A stretch of DNA of 9,958 nt from Pseudomonadota bacterium. Lineage in GTDB: Bacteria; Pseudomonadota; Alphaproteobacteria; Acetobacterales; Acetobacteraceae. Positions 6,486 through 9,958 of this stretch are shown here, one piece after another. The position numbers and the translations under genes are program-made. Within the stretch, counting starts at the first letter, position 1, and every line of letters starts with the position of its first letter. The notes under the pieces are model-generated. The model saw only the letters and a list, made by a program, of their open reading frames with translations. It was not told where the DNA came from and did not search any database. Location: positions 1 through 9,958 of the forward strand of contig JAKAZN010000029.1 of the NCBI GenBank assembly GCA_021815835.1, in the 5' to 3' direction.

Positions 6486-7205
6486 TCAGCCGGAGGGCGG
6501 CAGGAACCGTTCCGGCTCCTGCTCGAACATCCGTTGCGCGGCGGCGAAATCCTCCGGCCGGCCGATATCCAGCCACACGCAATCCTGCCGGTGGCACAGC
6601 ACGCGCTGGCCCGCCTGCATCATCGCCACCATCAATTGCGGCATGTCCAGATGCTCGTTCGGCCGCACGAAGGGCCGCACGGATTCGGCGCGCAGCACAT
6701 ACAGCCCCATGCTGACAAGCTGCTGTTGGCTGGGTTTTTCCCGATACCCCACCATGTGCATGTCCGCATCGACATCGATCAGCCCGAATTCGACTTTCAC
6801 CTCACGCTCGAAGACCCCGATCGTCGCGTCCGCCGCCGCGTCCCGATGCGCCGCCACCATCCGGCGCACATTCAGCGTGGTGAGCAGATCGCCATTCGCC
6901 AGCACGAAATCCTCGCCCAGGCGGTCCAGCGCCGCGCCCATCGGCCCGGCGGTGCCGAGCGGCTTGTCCTCGCCGCTGTATTCGATCGTCAGCCCGAAGC
7001 GCGATCCGTCGCCGAAGAATGCCTCGATCAGATGGCGCATGTGGTTCACCGCCAGGATCGCGTGATCGACCCCCGCGGCCGCCAACTGCCGCAGCAGCAA
7101 TTCCAGGATCGGCATTTCGCCCAGCGGCATCAGCGGCTTCGGCAAGGTGGCGGAGAACGGGTACAGACGGGAGCCTTTGCCGCCGGCCAGGATCAGGGCT
7201 TTCAT
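6486..7205 (-). CDS. Sugar-1-phosphate nucleotidylyltransferase
   Basis: 239 aa from ATG at 7205, six bases after GGGAG (7216-7212). The frame extends 39 codons further into the upstream gene, but the family starts at MKALILAGGKGSRL. It joins a sugar-1-phosphate to NTP, giving NDP-sugar and pyrophosphate. Visible motifs: the nucleotide-binding loop LAGGKGSRL (6-14), LPKPLMP (21-27), DKPLGTAGP (80-88), NGD with metal-binding D106, REKP with K157, and VWLDIGRPEDF (210-220) with D213 for the second metal contact. There is no CBS pair or acyltransferase domain; the length is that of the bare catalytic domain. Overall it resembles the family usually labelled mannose-1-phosphate guanylyltransferase or PtmE-type enzymes, which often neighbour LegB-like dehydratases. 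A GDP- or UDP-linked amino-sugar or hexose product is therefore plausible, but base and sugar specificity cannot be fixed from sequence. It lies between the dehydratase (13-base gap) and the RMD-like gene. Confidence 0.92.
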   Translation of the reverse strand: MKALILAGGKGSRLYPFSATLPKPLMPLGEMPILELLLRQLAAAGVDHAILAVNHMRHLIEAFFGDGSRFGLTIEYSGEDKPLGTAGPMGAALDRLGEDFVLANGDLLTTLNVRRMVAAHRDAAADATIGVFEREVKVEFGLIDVDADMHMVGYREKPSQQQLVSMGLYVLRAESVRPFVRPNEHLDMPQLMVAMMQAGQRVLCHRQDCVWLDIGRPEDFAAAQRMFEQEPERFLPPSG

Positions 7206-7211
7206 CGCGCG

Positions 7212-7216
7212 CTCCC
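7212..7216 (-). promoter_or_regulatory. Ribosome binding site fixing the nucleotidyltransferase start
   Basis: GGGAG lies six bases before the ATG at 7205, in the short gap after the TGA of the dehydratase gene. It decides against the long upstream extension of this frame. Confidence 0.55.
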
Positions 7217-7218
7217 GT

Positions 7219-8214
7219 TCAGACCGTGTAGCGATCGGCGCGATACAGATGCCGGTGCCGGTCGATGAAATCGATCGTCCGGCGCAGCCCGTCATCCAGC
7301 GTGGTCCGCGGCATCCAGCCAAGCCTTGCGTGCGCCAGGCGGTTGTCGGATACCAGCTTCATCACCTCGCTGTTGGCCGGCCGGGCGCGCGCGGCCTCGG
7401 TTTCCACCCGCGCGCCGCTGCCCATCAGTCCCAGGATGCGGGTGGCGAAATCGCCGATGCTGTGCGTCTCCCCGGTGCCGAGATTGATCGTCTCGCCCTC
7501 GATCCCATCCGCCACCGCGGCGCGCAGGAAGCCATCGACGGTATCGGCCACGAAGGTCATGTCGCGCATCGGATCGAGCGCGCCGAGCTTCACCACGTCG
7601 CGCTCCAGCGCCTGGATGACGATGGTCGGGATGAAGGCGCGGGCCGATTGGCGGGGGCCGTAGGTGTTGAACGGGCGGAGCGTGACGACCGGCGTGGCGA
7701 ACGACCGCCAGTAGCTTTCCGCGATCTTGTCGGCGCCGATCTTGGAGGCGGAATAGGGCGACTGGCCCTGCAACGGATGCGCCTCGTCGATCGGTTCGTA
7801 GCAGGCGGTGCCGTACACCTCCGACGTGCTGGTGTGCACCACGCGGCCGATGCCGAAGCGGCGCGCGGCCTCCAGCACGTTGAGCGTGCCTTCGACATTG
7901 GTGCGGATATAGCTGCGCGGGGCGGTGTAGGAATACGGGATGGCGATCAGCGCCGCGAGATGCAGCACGATGTCCTGGCCTTCCACGGCGCGGAAGACGA
8001 AATCGCTGTCCTCCACGGTGCCGGCCTGGATGGTGAGCTTCGCCTGCGTCTCCGGCGGCAGCAGGGCCAGGTTGCCGAGGCTGGAGGCGGAATTGTAGCG
8101 GATCAGGCAGGTGACTTGCGCTCCGGCGGCGACCAGCGCCTCGGCCACATGGCTGCCGATGAAGCCGGCGGCGCCGGTGAGTAGAACGCGGGCATTGGCG
8201 AGGCTGGCGGGCAT
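7219..8214 (-). CDS. LegB-like NAD-dependent nucleotide-sugar 4,6-dehydratase
   Basis: 331 aa from ATG at 8214. Extended SDR fold: NAD-binding TGAAGFIGSH (13-22), LHLAALIAIPYSY (84-96), and TSTSEVYGTA (128-137) with the dehydratase T-x-E element at 130-132. SPYSASKIGAD (152-162) gives catalytic Y154 and K158. RPFNTYGPRQSARAFIPTI (180-198) is highly characteristic of LegB and its relatives. These remove water across C4-C6 of an NDP-hexose, giving a 4-keto-6-deoxy sugar; in Campylobacter LegB acts on GDP-GlcNAc for legionaminic acid. All catalytic residues are present, so the protein looks active. The substrate here is not certain, because none of the later Leg genes lies in the window. The start is uncertain: no good ribosome binding site precedes 8214, and ATGs at 8274, 8283 and 8295 are in frame, the first right behind GGGAAGG with no spacing. 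I prefer 8214 because family members begin just before the Rossmann strand. It is first in the cassette, 13 bases before the nucleotidyltransferase. Confidence 0.92.
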   Translation of the reverse strand: MPASLANARVLLTGAAGFIGSHVAEALVAAGAQVTCLIRYNSASSLGNLALLPPETQAKLTIQAGTVEDSDFVFRAVEGQDIVLHLAALIAIPYSYTAPRSYIRTNVEGTLNVLEAARRFGIGRVVHTSTSEVYGTACYEPIDEAHPLQGQSPYSASKIGADKIAESYWRSFATPVVTLRPFNTYGPRQSARAFIPTIVIQALERDVVKLGALDPMRDMTFVADTVDGFLRAAVADGIEGETINLGTGETHSIGDFATRILGLMGSGARVETEAARARPANSEVMKLVSDNRLAHARLGWMPRTTLDDGLRRTIDFIDRHRHLYRADRYTV

Positions 8215-8311
8215 GGGCGGGGCGGGGTCCGGGGAGAGGGAGCTGCGGGGATGCGCCTGGTGGTGCGAGATCATCCTTCCCATACCAGAAGCCATCCCGG
8301 CGCCGCCAGCG

Positions 8312-8354
8312 CCGGCGCGCCGGAGGGGAACCGGACGCTCCGGCGCATGCGCCG
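8312..8354. repeat. Cluster of short GC-rich palindromes between the His-rich gene and the sugar cassette
   Basis: The 149-base gap 8215-8363 holds a perfect 12-base palindrome (CCGGCGCGCCGG, 8312-8323), a five-base stem with a three-base loop (CCGGA/TCCGG, 8331-8343), and a perfect 14-base palindrome (CGGCGCATGCGCCG, 8341-8354) ten bases past the stop of the histidine-rich gene. They may slow or end transcription, or bind a dimeric protein. No T-run follows. I see no convincing promoter for the cassette in this gap. Confidence 0.4.
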
Positions 8355-8363
8355 CCGCCGCGC

Positions 8364-9821
8364 CTACGCCGCGTGCAGCAGGTCCAACGCCTCCTCGTAG
8401 ATTTCCATGTTCTTGCCGAAGGAGATCGCCGCCGCCTGGACGCCGCAGACCAGGTGCATCCAGCGCCAGGGCTCGCGCGTGGCATGAAATTCCTCGACGA
8501 TCGCCTGGTGGTGCTTGAAGGCGTGCATCTCGGTGAAGCTGTCGTGGCAGACGATCTCTCCCAGGCGCCGCAGGAGCGCTTCCGGATCGTAGCGAAGCTG
8601 GACGTATTGCCGCGCCAGGTTGACCGTCTCTTTCACTTCCGGCACCGCCAGCATCTTGCCGAGATTCGTGACCGTGGACCAGTCCGTCGGCGGCTGATCG
8701 CGAATGCTCTGCGTGATCGCTTCCAATAATGCCGCTTCGGTCCGCATCGGCAGGGCGGCGACCGCGGCGGGATCGGCCTGCGGGGCCGGTTCCATCCGGT
8801 ACTGGGTCGATTTCACCTCCGGGCCGGTGTGCCAGAGCAGCAGGATCAGCAGCTTGTTGCGCATGCTCAGCCCGTCGAGCCGCAGCAGGTAGCGGCGCAG
8901 ATTGGCGCTGGTGTGCAGATGGACGTCCATCGGGTTGCCGGTCAACGAGCGCAGGAACAGCCCCGCCGCCCCGATCGAGAGCGCCTCCCCCGCGCCTTCC
9001 AGCGACAGGCCGTCGGCCAGGGCCTGGGCGAGCAGCACGGGAATCTCGCCATAGGTGGTGCAGCCGCCGATCGCTTCGCCGATGCGCCCGATCGTCCCGG
9101 TTTCATCCGCCCCGGTGCGCCGGCGCAGGATGCGGGTCAGCAACTGGTGCTGCTCGATCAGCGCATCGACCTCGGGGACACTGCGCTGGGTGGGGAAGCG
9201 GGCGACGTAGCGCACGGCGGGCCGCATCAGGAATTTGAGGTGCTCGTGACCGAGCGTTTCCAGGGCGCGCCAGGCGAAGGCGGGGAAGATGAAGTAGTGG
9301 TCGTCCAGAACGTTCTTCGGGATCGCGACGCTCAGCAGCAGGTCGAACGCCTCGATCGCGGGAATGTGGTCCCATAGCCAGAGAAAGAGATGGTCCGCCT
9401 TGTTGCTTTCACCGCGGCCGGCGGCCTTGAGGAAGGCGGCCTTGGTCGCCTCGATCCCGCCGGCGTCCAGCGGGGCGAAATCGAGCAGGCTGTACGGCCC
9501 GGTCACGGGGTCGTGAATATGCTTGTTGGACAGCGCGACGTGCTGCAGGACCGGCAAGAATCGCTGCTCGCCGTCCAGCCGCGCGACCAGCTGTGAGACG
9601 GCGTGCAAACCGGCGATCGGATGCAGCGGGCCACCGTGATGGCCCGGCGGCAGGTCGGCGGAACGCGCCACCGCCAACACCGAGGCCGTCAGCATGGTCT
9701 GCGGCGGTACCCCGGAGCGGAGCTTCTCCAAGGTGCGGTCGAGGATTTCGCTTCGCGGCGTTTCCTCGATGAACCGAACCAGTGGCTCGATGGTATCGGA
9801 AAACCGGACAATTTCCGGCAT
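8364..9821 (-). CDS. Histidine-rich helical protein of unknown function
   Basis: 485 aa from ATG at 9821, chosen because GAGGGAGGGA (9837-9828) lies six bases before it; a GTG at 9899 would add 26 residues without such support. There is no signal peptide, membrane segment or known enzyme signature. The protein looks mainly alpha-helical and contains 23 histidines, several in tight groups: HHGGPLHPIAGLH (61-73), HVALSNKHIH (94-103), DDHYF (173-177), GHEH (191-194), VHLHTS (300-305), HDSFTEMHAFKHH (426-438) and WMH (454-456). Such clusters suggest a metal or haem site. The order of motifs (Leu-His loop near 67-73, D-x-H then AFAWRALETLGHEH near 182-194, HxHTSANLR near 301-309, H-x-FKHH with EEF near 433-445) is reminiscent, from memory, of an uncharacterised family in planctomycetes and proteobacteria. 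I could not check this, and distant relation to questin-oxidase-like proteins is an alternative. It lies 149 bases before the sugar cassette, so a functional link is unproven. Confidence 0.85.
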   Translation of the reverse strand: MPEIVRFSDTIEPLVRFIEETPRSEILDRTLEKLRSGVPPQTMLTASVLAVARSADLPPGHHGGPLHPIAGLHAVSQLVARLDGEQRFLPVLQHVALSNKHIHDPVTGPYSLLDFAPLDAGGIEATKAAFLKAAGRGESNKADHLFLWLWDHIPAIEAFDLLLSVAIPKNVLDDHYFIFPAFAWRALETLGHEHLKFLMRPAVRYVARFPTQRSVPEVDALIEQHQLLTRILRRRTGADETGTIGRIGEAIGGCTTYGEIPVLLAQALADGLSLEGAGEALSIGAAGLFLRSLTGNPMDVHLHTSANLRRYLLRLDGLSMRNKLLILLLWHTGPEVKSTQYRMEPAPQADPAAVAALPMRTEAALLEAITQSIRDQPPTDWSTVTNLGKMLAVPEVKETVNLARQYVQLRYDPEALLRRLGEIVCHDSFTEMHAFKHHQAIVEEFHATREPWRWMHLVCGVQAAAISFGKNMEIYEEALDLLHAA

Positions 9822-9827
9822 GGCACG

Positions 9828-9837
9828 TCCCTCCCTC
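9828..9837 (-). promoter_or_regulatory. Strong ribosome binding site of the histidine-rich gene
   Basis: GAGGGAGGGA is a near-ideal purine-rich Shine-Dalgarno stretch, six bases before the ATG at 9821. It is the reason for rejecting the longer GTG start at 9899. Confidence 0.65.
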
Positions 9838-9848
9838 GGTGCGGCTGC

Positions 9849-9860
9849 GCGCATGCGCCG
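9849..9860. repeat. 12-bp repeat with palindromic core, copy upstream of the His-rich gene
   Basis: GCGCATGCGCCG occurs here, 28-39 bases before the ATG, and again identically at 8343-8354, just past the stop of the same gene. The core GCGCATGCGC is a perfect palindrome. Flanking one gene on both sides is unusual, though such GC-rich words recur by chance in DNA like this. Confidence 0.35.
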
Positions 9861-9880
9861 TATTGGCTCGTCTTGCCTGG

Positions 9881-9907
9881 CCTCGCCCCGACCGTTCACC
9901 GGCGAGG
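9881..9907. promoter_or_regulatory. 7-bp inverted repeat upstream of the His-rich gene
   Basis: CCTCGCC (9881-9887) and GGCGAGG (9901-9907) form a perfect inverted repeat around a 13-base spacer, about 60 bases before the ATG at 9821. It could be an operator for a dimeric regulator or an mRNA hairpin in the leader. No clear -35/-10 pair is visible in 9822-9958. Confidence 0.3.
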
Positions 9908-9958
9908 GGGCAGCACGAGCTCTTGTTTCCTGAATCCGACATCCGCCGGATAGCCAGC

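Noticed and set aside
5445..7268. Plus-strand open frame of 607 codons
   Set aside because: It lies antisense to the glycosyltransferase, RMD-like and nucleotidyltransferase genes. The translation is dominated by Arg, His, Pro and Gln with no recognisable motif, while the minus strand shows clear family motifs throughout.
7206..7322. 39-codon N-terminal extension of the nucleotidyltransferase
   Set aside because: It overlaps the dehydratase gene; the family starts at MKALILAGG and GGGAG is correctly placed for 7205.
3845..8214. Complete legionaminic acid or sialic-acid-type pathway
   Set aside because: Only the LegB-like step and a nucleotidyltransferase are present; there is no aminotransferase, synthase or CMP-sugar enzyme in the window.
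8312..8354. Intrinsic terminator after the histidine-rich gene
   Set aside because: The palindromes are GC-rich, but no T-run follows on the minus strand, so I list them only as repeats.
9822..9899. 26-codon extension of the histidine-rich protein from GTG
   Set aside because: No ribosome binding site, Arg-rich unstructured residues, and a very strong site in front of the ATG at 9821.

Overview
The window is high-GC DNA (about two thirds G+C by eye) from a bacterium, most likely an alphaproteobacterium. The class III cyclase/TolB-like/TPR protein, the LegB-like dehydratase and the overall style fit Rhodospirillales or Rhizobiales relatives, but no 16S or other marker is present, so this is inference. 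All eight genes I can support lie on the minus strand and read from right to left. The long plus-strand open frames are antisense shadows typical of GC-rich DNA.

Region by region, in transcription order. (1) 9821-8364: a histidine-rich, soluble, mostly helical protein of 485 aa that I cannot assign to a characterised family; it has a strong ribosome binding site and short palindromic repeats on both sides. (2) 8214-3845: a compact sugar cassette of four tightly spaced genes. They encode a LegB-like NAD-dependent nucleotide-sugar 4,6-dehydratase, a sugar-1-phosphate nucleotidylyltransferase, an RMD-like (GDP-4-keto-6-deoxy-mannose reductase type) SDR protein, and a glycosyltransferase. Gaps of 13, 3 and 10 bases suggest one transcript. 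The simplest reading is NDP-sugar synthesis, 4,6-dehydration to a 4-keto-6-deoxy intermediate, 4-keto processing, then transfer to a glycan or protein. (3) 3767-411: a berberine-bridge-type FAD oxidoreductase with both predicted flavin-linking residues, then a class III nucleotide cyclase fused to TolB-like and TPR regions, 54 bases apart. (4) 236-1: the N-terminus of a Tat-exported metallophosphoesterase, cut by the left edge.

The most interesting points are in the sugar cassette. The RMD-like protein keeps the SDR fold and catalytic Lys but has His where the catalytic Tyr should be. The glycosyltransferase carries, ahead of an intact-looking GT4 module, what looks like an internally deleted GT2 domain whose metal-binding DxD has become SAS. 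Together they suggest either decay or repurposing of two enzymes in one pathway. The 485-aa histidine-rich protein is the best candidate for undescribed chemistry. There is no gene-free stretch over 300 bases; the longest gap is 237-410. I see no tRNA, rRNA, CRISPR array, insertion sequence or attachment site.
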